DNA from: JACPRL01 sp035573715
GTDB lineage: Bacteria; Acidobacteriota; Terriglobia; Acidiferrales; 2-02-FULL-67-57
Direction of reading: 5' to 3'
Length of the DNA: 64,000 nucleotides
NCBI GenBank assembly: GCA_035573715.1
Contig: DATLZZ010000007.1
Coordinates: forward strand, 186,001-250,000
The position numbers were made by a program, and so were the translations under genes. Below are positions 16,328 to 25,359 of this stretch, one piece after another. Below the pieces are notes generated by a model. It made no database searches and was not told where the DNA came from. It saw nothing but the letters and a program-made list of their open reading frames with translations. The stretch's first letter is position 1, and each line of letters starts with the position of its first letter.

Positions 16328-19300
16328 CGGGTTTCACCTCGGGGAAGGTGTAGTTCACTGCCAGAACTTTGCCGGCTTCCACCGCAACTTTGACCTCGGC
16401 CGTCTGCTCGCCGCTCTGGAGGCTGAGCGTATATTCGCCCGGCGGCAGCGAGAGCACCAGCGGCGTCACGCCGCTCACGTTCACCGCCTTGCCGTCGGCC
16501 GAGCGCGCGCCGGTGACTTCCGCCCAGGGCACGGCCGTGAGGTGAACCGTTCCCGGCTCGGCACCCACGCCGCCACGGAAATACCACCACGCGCCCACAG
16601 CCAGAAGCAAAACAACGACGGCGACCCCGCCGGCAATCGCCCCGACAAGTCGGGGGCCCCGCGACGCCGCAGCCGCGGGCGCCGGTGCCCGCCGCGGCGT
16701 GGGGGCGACGGGCCTGAAGGTGGGAAGTTTCTTGCCGGCCTCGGCGGCTTTGCGGCGCGCCTCTTCGAGCAACGCTTTGGCTTCGCCGGCCAGCTCGGGG
16801 AAGTCGGCGGAGTCGAGCGGCAGCGCTTGCAGGACTTTGGCGGCGCGCTCGAACTCCATCCGACCGATGGCGACCTTGGCTTCATCGAGCGCGGTGCGCC
16901 AGCGCTGCTCGCCTAGCCGGAACTGCTCTTCGCGCAGGCGCCGCTGCGAGGCCAGCAGCGCCTTGTCGTCGGGATAGGCGCCGAGGCCCTGCTGGAGGAC
17001 GGCGGCGGCGCGCTCGAGGTCTTCGGCGGCCAGGGCCTTTTCAAAGTGGTCGAGAGCCTCGCGGATGAAGTTGGCGCGCTGGAGGGTTTCGCGGCAGCGG
17101 GCGTAGAGCTCCTGGAACGTCTTGTCCTTGAAGTAGGGACGCGGAGCGGCGTCGAGCAGGGCGACGGCCTCGGCGGCGTCGCCGGCTTCCAGCAGCTCGA
17201 GCGCGTGCTTGGCCGTGCTCTCGCGGCGCTGCTCGAATTTCTGCCACTGCTCGCGCACGGTGGCCAGGTGCGAGCCGACTTCTACGGTCTGCAATTGACT
17301 CTGCGCGGCTTCCAGCACCCGCACGGCTTCGGCGTAGTTCTCTTCGGCGGCGAACTTCTGCGCCTGGGTCAGGGCGCGGCGGAGGTGCTCCTGGCGCTGC
17401 TGGTCGCGTTGCTGCTCGCGGGCGAAGTCGATGAGCTCGATGAGCTCGGGCGCGGTGCCGGCGCGCGCGGCGGCTTTCTCCAGGGTTTGCAGAGCGGCGG
17501 CGAAATTCTTGGCGCGAATCTGTTCGTTGGCCTGGCGGACGGCGTCGCGGACGAGCGTTTCGTGCGCCGCCTGCTGTTGCGCCTCGCGCACGGTGGCGAG
17601 GAAGGAGACCAGGCGGGGCTCGTCGGGAGCGCTCTGCATGGCGCCTTCGAGCACGGCGATGGCGGCGTCGTAGTCGTTCTTCTCCAGGCGCTCGCGGGCG
17701 ACGCGGAGCTGCTCCTCGACGTGGCGGCGCTTGCGCTGGATGTCGGCGCGCTGCAGCGCCTGGGCGTGGAGCTTGATGACCTGGGGCTCGTCGGGGAATT
17801 CGCGCAGCGCCCGGTCGGCCAGCGCCAGTGCGTCCACAAACTCCTGGGCGTCGAGCGCCGTCTGGATGGCCCTCAGCCGTTCGCCGAGCTCCCGCTGCCG
17901 CTTTTCTTTTTCGCGCGCCGCCAGCGCCGCCTTCATCAGCGACTCGGCTTCCAGGTTGACGGTGTCGAGCTCCTGGACTTTCTGCAGCAAGCCGAGCGCG
18001 TCGGTGAATTTCCGGTCGGCGATGAGCGTCTTGGCCTCCTCGGTGAACTGCTGGACCTGCTGGCTGCGCTCGAGCTCGGCGAGCTCTTCGGTGACCCAGG
18101 CAAGCTGCTTCTGCGCGCGCTCGTGATCGGGGTCGAGGGCCAGCAGCGATTCCAGCTCGCGCCTGGCGGCGGCGAAATCGCCGGCGCTGACGCGCGCCTC
18201 GGCGGCCTCCCAGTGCTGGGCGACTTTGCGCAGGCGCTCGCGCTGCTCGATCGCCGCCTGGCGGTTCTGCACCGCCGTCTGGTTGGTAGGGTCAAGCCGC
18301 AGCAACTGGTCGAACCAACTGATGGCCTCGTCGTACTGCTGCGCTTGGAGGGCTTCAATGGCGTTACGGAGGAAGAGCTGGATTTTCTCCGACTGCTGCT
18401 GGCTGTGGATGCGCTCCTGCACTTTCTGCATCAGGTGCTTGGCTTCGACGTGGCGGGTGTCGAGATCGAGCACGCGTTGCAGGCAATCCTTGGCCTGGGC
18501 GAGGCTGCCGGCTTCGACGCAGCGCTGGGCCTGCTTGAGGTAGGCGTCGAGAGTTTCCTGCTTGAGCGAGTCGGCGGCGGCGCGCAGGTCGATCTCGAGG
18601 TCCTCGGCGCTCTGGTAGCGGTTCTCGCGGTCTTTTTCGAGGGCGCGCGCCAGGATGTGCTCTATAGAGGCGGGGCAGTCGGGAATGAAGTCGGTGATGG
18701 GCCGCGGGGCTTCGTAGAGAATCTTGTAGAGGATGGCGGGGACGTCGGGGCCTTCGAAGGGAATCTGGTAGGAGAGCAGTTCGTAGAGCACGACGCCGAG
18801 CGAGAAAATGTCCGAGCGGGCGTCGACCGGCTTGCCGGCGATTTGCTCGGGCGACATGTACATCATGGTGCCCAGCACGGCGCCGGCGCGGGTCATGGTG
18901 CCGCCGCCCAGCCGGGCGATGCCGAAGTCGACGATTTTCACCAGGCCGTCTTTCAGCACCACGATGTTGTTGGGCTTGATGTCGCGGTGGACGACGCCGT
19001 GCTGGTGGGCGTAGTGCAGGCCGCGGCAGGCCTGCACGATGTAGTCGAGCTTGGTGACGATGGGCAGGTCGCGCTTGGCGGCGATGATTTTCGAGAGGTC
19101 CTCGCCTTCGAGGAACTCCATGGCGATGTAGGGGACGCCCTGGTCCTCGTCGACGTCGTAGATGGTGACGGTGTTGGGGTGGCGGAGCTGCCCGGCAGCC
19201 TGCGCTTCGCGGTAGAAGCGCTTGAGCATTTCGGGATCGCCGGCGATGTCGGCGGCCATCAGCTTGATGGCCACCTGGCGGCCGATGCGCGGGTCTTCGG

Positions 19301-19373
19301 CCAGATAGACCACACTCATGCCGCCCTTGCCGAGCTCCGATTTCAGTTCGTATTTGCCCAGCTTGCGCAGCAT
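16293..19373 (-). CDS. Transmembrane Ser/Thr protein kinase with long TPR-like array and PEGA-like C-terminus
   Basis: The start chosen is ATG 19373 (MLRKLGKYELKSELGKGGMSVVYLAED) because a promoter and a GGGTGGGGA site lie directly upstream; the open frame further upstream is arginine-rich and non-conserved. The product has 1026 residues. Residues 8-270 are a Hanks-type kinase: glycine loop GKGGMSVVY, Lys in VAIKLMA, HRDIKPNN and DFGIARLGGG, and MYMSPEQ. Residues about 275-860 are a TPR/coiled repeat array with repeated units such as ALEAGDAAEAVALLD. One membrane segment (VGAIAGGVAVVVLLLAVGAWWYF) is followed by an extracytoplasmic PEGA-like beta domain (VHLTAVPWAEVTGARS..LPPGEYTLSL). The kinase and the repeats are therefore cytoplasmic and the sensor outside. 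The downstream exported repeat protein is a candidate partner. Confidence 0.88.
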   Translation of the reverse strand: MLRKLGKYELKSELGKGGMSVVYLAEDPRIGRQVAIKLMAADIAGDPEMLKRFYREAQAAGQLRHPNTVTIYDVDEDQGVPYIAMEFLEGEDLSKIIAAKRDLPIVTKLDYIVQACRGLHYAHQHGVVHRDIKPNNIVVLKDGLVKIVDFGIARLGGGTMTRAGAVLGTMMYMSPEQIAGKPVDARSDIFSLGVVLYELLSYQIPFEGPDVPAILYKILYEAPRPITDFIPDCPASIEHILARALEKDRENRYQSAEDLEIDLRAAADSLKQETLDAYLKQAQRCVEAGSLAQAKDCLQRVLDLDTRHVEAKHLMQKVQERIHSQQQSEKIQLFLRNAIEALQAQQYDEAISWFDQLLRLDPTNQTAVQNRQAAIEQRERLRKVAQHWEAAEARVSAGDFAAARRELESLLALDPDHERAQKQLAWVTEELAELERSQQVQQFTEEAKTLIADRKFTDALGLLQKVQELDTVNLEAESLMKAALAAREKEKRQRELGERLRAIQTALDAQEFVDALALADRALREFPDEPQVIKLHAQALQRADIQRKRRHVEEQLRVARERLEKNDYDAAIAVLEGAMQSAPDEPRLVSFLATVREAQQQAAHETLVRDAVRQANEQIRAKNFAAALQTLEKAAARAGTAPELIELIDFAREQQRDQQRQEHLRRALTQAQKFAAEENYAEAVRVLEAAQSQLQTVEVGSHLATVREQWQKFEQRRESTAKHALELLEAGDAAEAVALLDAAPRPYFKDKTFQELYARCRETLQRANFIREALDHFEKALAAEDLERAAAVLQQGLGAYPDDKALLASQRRLREEQFRLGEQRWRTALDEAKVAIGRMEFERAAKVLQALPLDSADFPELAGEAKALLEEARRKAAEAGKKLPTFRPVAPTPRRAPAPAAAASRGPRLVGAIAGGVAVVVLLLAVGAWWYFRGGVGAEPGTVHLTAVPWAEVTGARSADGKAVNVSGVTPLVLSLPPGEYTLSLQSGEQTAEVKVAVEAGKVLAVNYTFPEVKPDAVVDDLLKQY

Positions 19374-19425
19374 GTCCCCACCCAGAAGGAAGGCCCCGGC
19401 GCCCGGACGCAATCCCTGTCGCTTT

Positions 19426-19454
19426 ATCCTACACCCCGCCGCACCCCCCTTCAA
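19426..19454 (-). promoter_or_regulatory. Promoter of the kinase gene
   Basis: On the minus strand TTGAAG (19,454-19,449) and TAGGAT (19,431-19,426) are 17 bp apart, placing transcription start near 19,419, about 45 bases before ATG 19373. This supports the shorter gene start. Confidence 0.65.
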
Positions 19455-19677
19455 CAGATAGGTCTGGTAGCGGCGACGAAGGCGCCTCAGCCCCCAGGCC
19501 CTGCCTCGGGGCGGCCTTCGTCGTCGGCTTTTCTCATCTGGCAAATGCGGTTTTTTCGGCGTTTGCGGTTTCTGCGGTTTTCCGGTTGCTCCCAGAGGCC
19601 CAAAAAGCACAACGTGAAAATAAACTTCCGCAAGAACCGCAAAAACTGCAGAAATCGTAGACACGGCCCCGCGCTGC

Positions 19678-19962
19678 TTGGCTATCCTCCATCGGGAAGA
19701 GGTTCGAAATGCGTGTACAACGCGTTGCAACGCAGCGCAACACCATCTCAGGAACGCGCCCGATCCCGTTTTGGTGTGCGCCAACCCCGATTGCGGCTTG
19801 GAATTCATCCCCCGACGGAAATGGCAGAAGTACCACTCTTCCTCCTGCCGCTTCCGCCACTGGAACCGCCGCAAACATTCTGTGAAAGCTCCCAACCCAC
19901 CTGTAGAAGACGCACCCAGGTCGAGGTGCCTCAGAATCTCTTGTGTTCTGGGAGTCCGCTAG
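19678..19962 (+). CDS. Small putative zinc-finger protein
   Basis: A possible 94-residue protein in the 614-base gap between the kinase and the restriction gene. Its centre reads VLVCANPDCGLEFIPRRKWQKYHSSSCRFRHWNRRK: a C-x4-C pair followed by a third Cys and basic residues. Small proteins with CxxC..F.P.R..Q.YC...CR.R patterns are frequent in mobile and phage-like DNA and bind zinc. The exact start is uncertain; the first 30 residues look non-conserved. The tail after the basic stretch also looks random. It overlaps the 3' neighbourhood of the HNH gene only slightly on the other strand. It could be a remnant. The rest of the gap (19,455-19,677) shows nothing recognisable. Confidence 0.35.
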   Translation: MAILHREEVRNACTTRCNAAQHHLRNAPDPVLVCANPDCGLEFIPRRKWQKYHSSSCRFRHWNRRKHSVKAPNPPVEDAPRSRCLRISCVLGVR

Positions 19963-19987
19963 CCGCGGAAAAGACTGCCTTAATATT

Positions 19988-21028
19988 TCAACGCCAACCA
20001 CGCAATTGCAACCCTTGGGCGAGACGATCAGGATCTGGTCGGTCTTGCGATCGTTCCGGGAGGATGATTTCGCGTCGGAGATTGTCTCTGAAGTCCTGCC
20101 ATCCATGGTCGCGGGCGAGTCTCTGTAGCCTTCTATGGGCGGCGTCGCTCACCTCCACCCCGTAATCCGGAGTAATGCCCAGAAGACCACGATCATAGGC
20201 TTCATGGTGAAGGTAGCACAGTGCTACTCCATTGGGCGTTGTGTTGTCGCCTCCAACGTTCACTGGCACGATGTGAGCTGCCTCAACAAGGTCGAGCTGA
20301 AGCTCGCACGTCGCACATCTATACCGATATACCGCCAAGATTCTTGACCGGAAATTTGCTTGCCCAATACGTTCTAGCACGGTTCTAACTGCAACTCGCC
20401 GTCCTCCCCCACCAACGCGATCGAGGTCGATTTCTTCCCCGCGTGAAGCGGCTTCAAGCACCGCAACTTCTCGGGGATGCTCTGCGAATTCGTGCAACTG
20501 AGACTGACGGCGGACGTAGTCCACAAATGCTTCCGGTGAAAAAGCCACCGCAATCTCTCCCCTTCCCCCTGTTGCCCTTCGGTAAATGCCAAACCCCCCT
20601 CGTTCAGCTTGCCTAATCGCGCTTTCGCGTATTTGCACCGAGGGCGAGTGTCCCCAGCGGCTAGGGCGGCGGCTCACGTCGAATCCCGCAAACACACCCG
20701 TTGCCTGATGCCAGCCAAGCAGCAACGTTCGATAGTCATCCGAGCGTTGCAATGGAGGGTCGATTCCGGTCAGCTGAATCCGAAGTTCTCCGGCGGGACG
20801 AACACCCACGGGACCACCGCGAGTCAGCCGCCAGATGTAGACAAGAATACGGATTGACTCCGAATTTCGGAAGACTCGCAAGAAGGTGGGGTGCTCGTCG
20901 TTTTCGAATATTAGTCTCCAGCCTGAAGCGTAAATAGCATCTTGCACTCTCGCTAGGAGAAACCGCTTTTCGGATGAGAGAGGCACAGGGGTAGTAGACT
21001 CAGAATAGAGACCTTTGAACCCGATCAA
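19988..21028 (-). CDS. HNH restriction endonuclease (type II R subunit)
   Basis: A 346-residue protein with a C-terminal HNH nuclease: C238-A-T-C241, the AHIVPVNVGG segment with H252, N266 in TTPNGVAL and H274/H275 in CYLHHEAYD, i.e. a beta-beta-alpha metal site with a zinc-binding Cys pair. The N-terminal 200 residues are probably a DNA-recognition domain, similar in order to other predicted HNH restriction enzymes. Its start overlaps the end of the methyltransferase gene by 29 bp, so the two form one transcription unit with the methyltransferase first, as expected for protection before cleavage. GC is lower than in the flanking genes, a sign of recent acquisition. The recognition sequence cannot be inferred. 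Confidence 0.8.
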   Translation of the reverse strand: MIGFKGLYSESTTPVPLSSEKRFLLARVQDAIYASGWRLIFENDEHPTFLRVFRNSESIRILVYIWRLTRGGPVGVRPAGELRIQLTGIDPPLQRSDDYRTLLLGWHQATGVFAGFDVSRRPSRWGHSPSVQIRESAIRQAERGGFGIYRRATGGRGEIAVAFSPEAFVDYVRRQSQLHEFAEHPREVAVLEAASRGEEIDLDRVGGGGRRVAVRTVLERIGQANFRSRILAVYRYRCATCELQLDLVEAAHIVPVNVGGDNTTPNGVALCYLHHEAYDRGLLGITPDYGVEVSDAAHRRLQRLARDHGWQDFRDNLRREIILPERSQDRPDPDRLAQGLQLRGWR

Positions 21029-21953
21029 TCAACCGCCGAACCCTCGCGCTGCGTCTCTGTTTTCTTTTCGAGACATCCTCTTCTTGAAACCGAAACTGCG
21101 AGCCGCGCAAATAAGGTTCCGAAATCTCAAAGCTAATCCATCTTCTACCGAGCCGCTCCGCCGCTTCGCCTGTCACATTGCTCCCAGCAAACGGATCCAA
21201 GACAAGCTCGTTCTCCTCTGTAAGAAGCTTAATGAAAAACTCCGGAAGCTCACGCGGGTAGCGAGCAGGGTGGGGCTTAAGCCCTGACTGCCTGCACGCT
21301 TTCAAGTACGTGCCGTTAGACTCCGTGTTAGCAACCGATATCAAGTTCGGGGGGATGGCGCCCCCATGATTGTTGGAGAACTTCGACGAGATGTCGTGTC
21401 CCGACGGGCGTAACTTTGGCTTATAACCTTTTTGCAAGAGTTCAAGCATCGACGCGCTATAAGGCTTGAGCACAGCCTTGTTATTCGCTCTCGGGAACGG
21501 AGTCTTTGAAAGCCACCAGATTGTATTCACCGCATCCTTTACCCGGACACGTCGAACAGTCACCCACTCAGCAGGCGTAGGTAGCTTTGCGGGATTGAAC
21601 CAATAAAAATCCTCTGCAAGATGGAAGCCCGTTTCCTTGCATAAAGCAACCAGGAGTTCAAAGTTATAGAGGGACTTTGTCGGAACGCCGCGATTCCAAC
21701 TCCCCCCGATATCGACCACTAGACTCCCTTTGTCCTTCAGGACGCGGCGGAATTCCCTGCCGAAGGGTAGAAACCAAGCCACATACTCGTCTGCGTCCAC
21801 ATTTCCGTATTCTTTCTTGCGCCGCAGTCCAAACGGCGGCGAGGTCATTATCAGGTCGACACTCGCATCCTTCAGGCATCGCACTAGCTCGAGGGCGTCG
21901 CCTAGGTATGCGGCCCCGTACTTTGTCGTGTAGTAAGGAGCGGGTAGGCTCAT
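21000..21953 (-). CDS. Site-specific DNA methyltransferase (beta class, probable N4-cytosine)
   Basis: A 317-residue protein. Motif IV is SPPF at residues 38-41 (LIMTSPPFG), the version typical of N4-cytosine methyltransferases such as M.PvuII. The SAM-binding motif DPFAGSN is at 254-260 near the C-terminus. Catalytic motif before SAM motif defines the beta class. Length is normal. It precedes and overlaps the HNH nuclease gene, forming a compact type II restriction-modification system. The start ATG 21953 gives MSLPAPYYTTKYGAAYLGDALE. Lower GC than its neighbours supports horizontal transfer. An N6-adenine target is the less likely alternative. Confidence 0.85.
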   Translation of the reverse strand: MSLPAPYYTTKYGAAYLGDALELVRCLKDASVDLIMTSPPFGLRRKKEYGNVDADEYVAWFLPFGREFRRVLKDKGSLVVDIGGSWNRGVPTKSLYNFELLVALCKETGFHLAEDFYWFNPAKLPTPAEWVTVRRVRVKDAVNTIWWLSKTPFPRANNKAVLKPYSASMLELLQKGYKPKLRPSGHDISSKFSNNHGGAIPPNLISVANTESNGTYLKACRQSGLKPHPARYPRELPEFFIKLLTEENELVLDPFAGSNVTGEAAERLGRRWISFEISEPYLRGSQFRFQEEDVSKRKQRRSARVRRLIDRVQRSLF

Positions 21954-22072
21954 CGCTCAGTCGCGTATTCTAACTCAGCGACGAGCGCATGAACAGAAGT
22001 CGTCAACGTCACACTTGCAGTCAGACCCCCAGCCCTTTTTCATTAGAACTCGACCGCACCTTGGCCGCTGCT

Positions 22073-22104
22073 CACCGCGCCGTCACCGCGCTTCACCGCG
22101 CCGT
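22073..22104. repeat. Short tandem repeat CACCGCGC
   Basis: Three near-identical 10-11 bp units (CACCGCGCCGT, CACCGCGCTT, CACCGCGCCGT) lie between the restriction-modification operon and the radical SAM gene. Nothing else is recognisable in 21,954-22,144; TACAAT at 22,145-22,150 may be the -10 of the next gene. Confidence 0.6.
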
Positions 22105-22181
22105 AACGAGCGCAATCGAGCGTGAACTTCTGGTTCCCAGGCGGTACAATAAGGATACGGAAAGGTACAAAGGCGCATACC

Positions 22182-23339
22182 ATGGCGAGCCTGAAGGAAG
22201 TACTCAGCGGGCTGGTTCGAGAGGGCGAGCTCTACGAGCCCATGCCCGCGCCCGCCAACTGGGGCGGCCGCGGCGGCCCCAACTGGGTCCGCTGCTTCGC
22301 CTGCGGCCACGAGTGCGCCATCCCCGAAGGCCAGCTCGGCATCTGCAAGGTGCGCTTCAACCGCGGCGGCAGGCTCTACGTTCCCTGGGGCTACGTCGGC
22401 GGCGTGCAGTGCGACCCCATCGAGAAGAAACCCTTCTTCCACGCCTACCCCGGCGCGCTGGCCTACAGCTTCGGCATGCTGGGCTGCGACCTGCACTGCT
22501 CCTACTGCCAGAACTGGGTGACCTCGCAGGCGCTGCGCGACCCCAACGCCGTCTCCCCGCCACTCGCGGTCACGCCGGAAAAAATCGTCGCCGACGCCGT
22601 CCACCTCGGCGCCCGCGCCATCGTCAGCACCTACAACGAGCCGCTCATCACCAGCGAGTGGGCGGTCGCCATCTTTAAAGAAGCCAAAGCCGCCGGGCTG
22701 GTCACCGGCTACGTCTCCAACGGCAACGCCACCCCGCGCGTGCTCGACTACCTCCGTCCCTGGGTCGACCTCTACAAGGTCGACCTCAAGAGTTTCAACG
22801 ACCGCCACTACCGCGAGCTCGGCGGCCGCCTCCAGCCTATTCTCGATTCCATCCGCCGCCTGCACGCGATGGGCTTCTGGCTGGAAGTGGTCACGCTGGT
22901 GATTCCCGGCTTCAACGACTCCGACGACGAACTAACGCGTGCCGCCGAGTTTCTCGCCTCCGTCTCGCCCGACATTCCCTGGCACGTCACTGCGTTCCAC
23001 AAAGACTACAAAATGACCGACCCCGAAAACACCTCGCCGGAAACGCTCTTGCGCGCCGCCGAAATCGGGAAGAAAGCCGGGCTCCGGTTCGTCTACGCGG
23101 GGAACCTGCCTGGGATGGTGGGCGAGCTTGAAAACACCCGCTGCCCCGACTGCGGCGAGCTGCTCATCGAGCGCTACGGCTACCTGATTACCGGCTACCA
23201 CCTCACCGCGACCGGCGCCTGCCCGAAATGCTCGAGGCAAATCCCCGGCCGCTGGGCCGACCGCTTCGAAGGCCAGATCACCGACCGGCCGTTCTTGCCG
23301 CGCCTCCGCCGCTCCCACTCCCTCATCCAACTCAACTGA
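22182..23339 (+). CDS. amrS: AmmeMemoRadiSam-system radical SAM enzyme
   Basis: The start chosen is ATG 22182 (MASLKEVLSGLVREG); the product has 385 residues. The radical SAM cluster motif is C102-x3-C106-x2-C109 (GCDLHCSYCQN). An N-terminal Cys group (C38, C41, C45, C55) and a C-terminal CPDC..CPKC zinc-ribbon-like tail complete the AmrS pattern (TIGR04337; PflA-like). The VSTYNEPLITSEWAV and YVSNGNATPRVLDYLRPWVDLYKVDLKSF segments are typical. In most genomes amrS lies with AMMECR1 (amrA) and MEMO1 (amrB) homologues. Neither is here: the next genes encode an ABC exporter on the other strand. The substrate of the system is not established. Confidence 0.85.
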   Translation: MASLKEVLSGLVREGELYEPMPAPANWGGRGGPNWVRCFACGHECAIPEGQLGICKVRFNRGGRLYVPWGYVGGVQCDPIEKKPFFHAYPGALAYSFGMLGCDLHCSYCQNWVTSQALRDPNAVSPPLAVTPEKIVADAVHLGARAIVSTYNEPLITSEWAVAIFKEAKAAGLVTGYVSNGNATPRVLDYLRPWVDLYKVDLKSFNDRHYRELGGRLQPILDSIRRLHAMGFWLEVVTLVIPGFNDSDDELTRAAEFLASVSPDIPWHVTAFHKDYKMTDPENTSPETLLRAAEIGKKAGLRFVYAGNLPGMVGELENTRCPDCGELLIERYGYLITGYHLTATGACPKCSRQIPGRWADRFEGQITDRPFLPRLRRSHSLIQLN

Positions 23340-23435
23340 AGACCGCGCCCCGCTGCACGCCGAAAATTTTTTCTCTGTGTCTCTGCGGCCAGCTTGGCTT
23401 TTCTGTTTGTGTGTATCTGAGTGCATCTGCGGTTC

Positions 23436-24191
23436 CTACTCCTGCTGCTTGAGGCACCGCACCGCGTACGCAAACATCACCACCGAGAACATCGCGAACG
23501 CCGCCCCTTCCAGCAGCACCACGCGCAGCTCGCCCACGCCGAGCGTGGCATACCGCAGCCAATCCACCTGCCAGGTCAGCGGATTCGCCAGCGCCGCTTG
23601 GCGGAACCACGCCGGCAGCGGCTCCAGCGGATAGAAAATCGAGCTGCAAAACAAAAACACAAAGTAGAACAGGTTCTGGATGGTGTTGAACACATCGTTG
23701 CGCCGGATGCGCAACGCAAAAATGGCAAAGAAGAAAAACCAGCCCGCGGTCCCGCCGACCATTCCCACCAGCAGCAGCGGCAGCCCTGCGGCGCGCACCG
23801 GCACGTCCAGCAGCGCCGCGCCCAGCCCCACCGTCAGCGCCGCTTGCAGCACCGCCAGCAGAACGTTGAACAGCACCTTGCCGATGAGAAACTGCGCCCG
23901 GCTCATCGGATAGGTCAGCATTTCGTAGAAGATCCCGTTGTCACGATCAGTAAAGAATCCCCACGCCGTGTTGGTTGCAATTCCGAAGCTCGCCATCCCC
24001 AGCACACCCGCCAGGAAGAATTCCTGATAGCCCACGCCCAGCGTGTGCAGCGGCGCCGCCAGCGCGTAGTCCATCATCACGCCGAAGAGCAGAAAGTACG
24101 CCAGCGGGTAGAAGAGATCGAAGAACATCCAGACGAGGTTGGTGAAACGGATGCGCCCTTCGCGGTAGAGAATGGCCGCAATGGCAGACAT
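23436..24191 (-). CDS. ABC-2 type exporter permease
   Basis: A 251-residue membrane protein with six hydrophobic segments in the ABC-2 pattern: an N-terminal AAILYREGRIRFTNLVWMFFDLFYPLAYFLLFGVMMD, a cytoplasmic loop FFTDRDNGIFYEMLTYPMSRAQFLIGKV typical of this family, and a terminal YAVRCLK. It lies 3 bp downstream of the ATPase gene and pairs with it. Substrate unknown; ABC-2 exporters of this size move drugs, lipids or glycans. About 96 bases of untranslated sequence separate its stop from the convergent amrS gene. Confidence 0.88.
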   Translation of the reverse strand: MSAIAAILYREGRIRFTNLVWMFFDLFYPLAYFLLFGVMMDYALAAPLHTLGVGYQEFFLAGVLGMASFGIATNTAWGFFTDRDNGIFYEMLTYPMSRAQFLIGKVLFNVLLAVLQAALTVGLGAALLDVPVRAAGLPLLLVGMVGGTAGWFFFFAIFALRIRRNDVFNTIQNLFYFVFLFCSSIFYPLEPLPAWFRQAALANPLTWQVDWLRYATLGVGELRVVLLEGAAFAMFSVVMFAYAVRCLKQQE

Positions 24192-24194
24192 GGG

Positions 24195-25136
24195 TCAGTT
24201 CTCCTGGGTCAGTTCGACGAAAATATCTTCCAGGCTGGCGCCGCTGACCTCGACGCGCAGCACGCGCCCTTTCCGGGCCAGATTGCTCACCAGCTCCAGC
24301 ACGTAGGTTTCGTCGGCCTTGAGCGCCAGCTCGACGGTGTTCTGGTTGACGCTCAGGCGCAGCGGCTGCAGGCGCTGGAGCTCGGTCTCGAGCGACGCCG
24401 GCAACTGCTCGAACGTCATCGCCACTTCATACACGCCCTGGGAGAGCAGCTTCAGCGCGTACAAATCGCCCCGCGCCACTTGCCGGCCTTTGTTCATGAT
24501 GAGGATGTCGTCGCAGAGCTCTTCGGCTTCGCTCAGTACCTGCGTGGTGAGCACGATGGTGCGGCCGCGCGCCGCCTCTTCGCGCAGGTAGCCCATCACG
24601 GCGCGCTTCAGAATCGGGTCCATCCCGGTCGAGAACTCGTCGAGAAACATCACCGGCGTTTCCACCATGAACATCTTGGCCACCTGCACGCGCCGGCGGA
24701 AGCCGCCGCTCAAGTCCATCACCTTGCGCGCGGCTTCCTCGGTGAGGTTGAAGCGCTCCAGCACGTCGGCGGCGCGCCGCCGCGCCTCCGCGGTCGACAG
24801 GCCGTGGAAGCGCGCGAACGTGAGCAGGTTGTCGCGCACGCTGAGGAACATCTCCACCGCGCTCTCCTGCAGCACCACCGAGAGGCGCCGGCGCACCTCC
24901 AGCGGGCGGGCGACGACATCGAAGCCCATCACTTCGGCGCGCCCGTCGGTCGGCGGAATCAGCGTCGTCAGCACTTTCAGAATTGTCGTCTTGCCGGCGC
25001 CGTTCGGCCCCAGCAGGCCGAAAATCTGCCCGCGCTTCACCTCGAAGCTCATCCCCTCCACCGCGCGCACGGGCGTCTTTCCGCGCGGCTTGTACACCTT
25101 CACCAGCTTCTCCACTCGCAACGCAAAGTCAGCCAT
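24195..25136 (-). CDS. ABC transporter ATP-binding protein
   Basis: A 313-residue protein from ATG 25136 (MADFALRVEKLVKVYKPRGKTPVRAVEGMSF); a GTG three codons upstream is also possible. Walker A is GLLGPNGAGKTT, the signature is MDLSGGFRRRVQVAKM (a variant of LSGGQ), Walker B is VMFLDEFSTGMDP and the switch region is IVLTTQVLSEAEELCDD. It has the C-terminal extension usual for ABC-2 exporter ATPases. The permease gene follows after 3 bp, making a minimal exporter operon. In 25,137-25,359, the gap to sucA, nothing is recognisable. Confidence 0.9.
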   Translation of the reverse strand: MADFALRVEKLVKVYKPRGKTPVRAVEGMSFEVKRGQIFGLLGPNGAGKTTILKVLTTLIPPTDGRAEVMGFDVVARPLEVRRRLSVVLQESAVEMFLSVRDNLLTFARFHGLSTAEARRRAADVLERFNLTEEAARKVMDLSGGFRRRVQVAKMFMVETPVMFLDEFSTGMDPILKRAVMGYLREEAARGRTIVLTTQVLSEAEELCDDILIMNKGRQVARGDLYALKLLSQGVYEVAMTFEQLPASLETELQRLQPLRLSVNQNTVELALKADETYVLELVSNLARKGRVLRVEVSGASLEDIFVELTQEN

Positions 25137-25359
25137 GGCAGACACGCTCTCCCACTACGAGATTAGTGCAAAGGGAACCGGCTGCGCCGCCGAAGAACCG
25201 GCGGCGAAGAGCGAAGAGCCTACGCTCCGCTCAAGCGGCGATTGGACTGGGGACTTTCATCAGCCTTACCCCGCGGCGCAGTGTATCGCAACCCACGGCG
25301 CGGAGCAAGTTCTGATCTTTTCACCGGCCACTACTCAGGGGACACCAGTCAACGGCCGG

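Noticed and set aside
17046..20165. 1039-residue plus-strand open frame opposite the kinase gene
   Set aside because: The other strand encodes clear kinase motifs with a promoter; this frame shows no motif.
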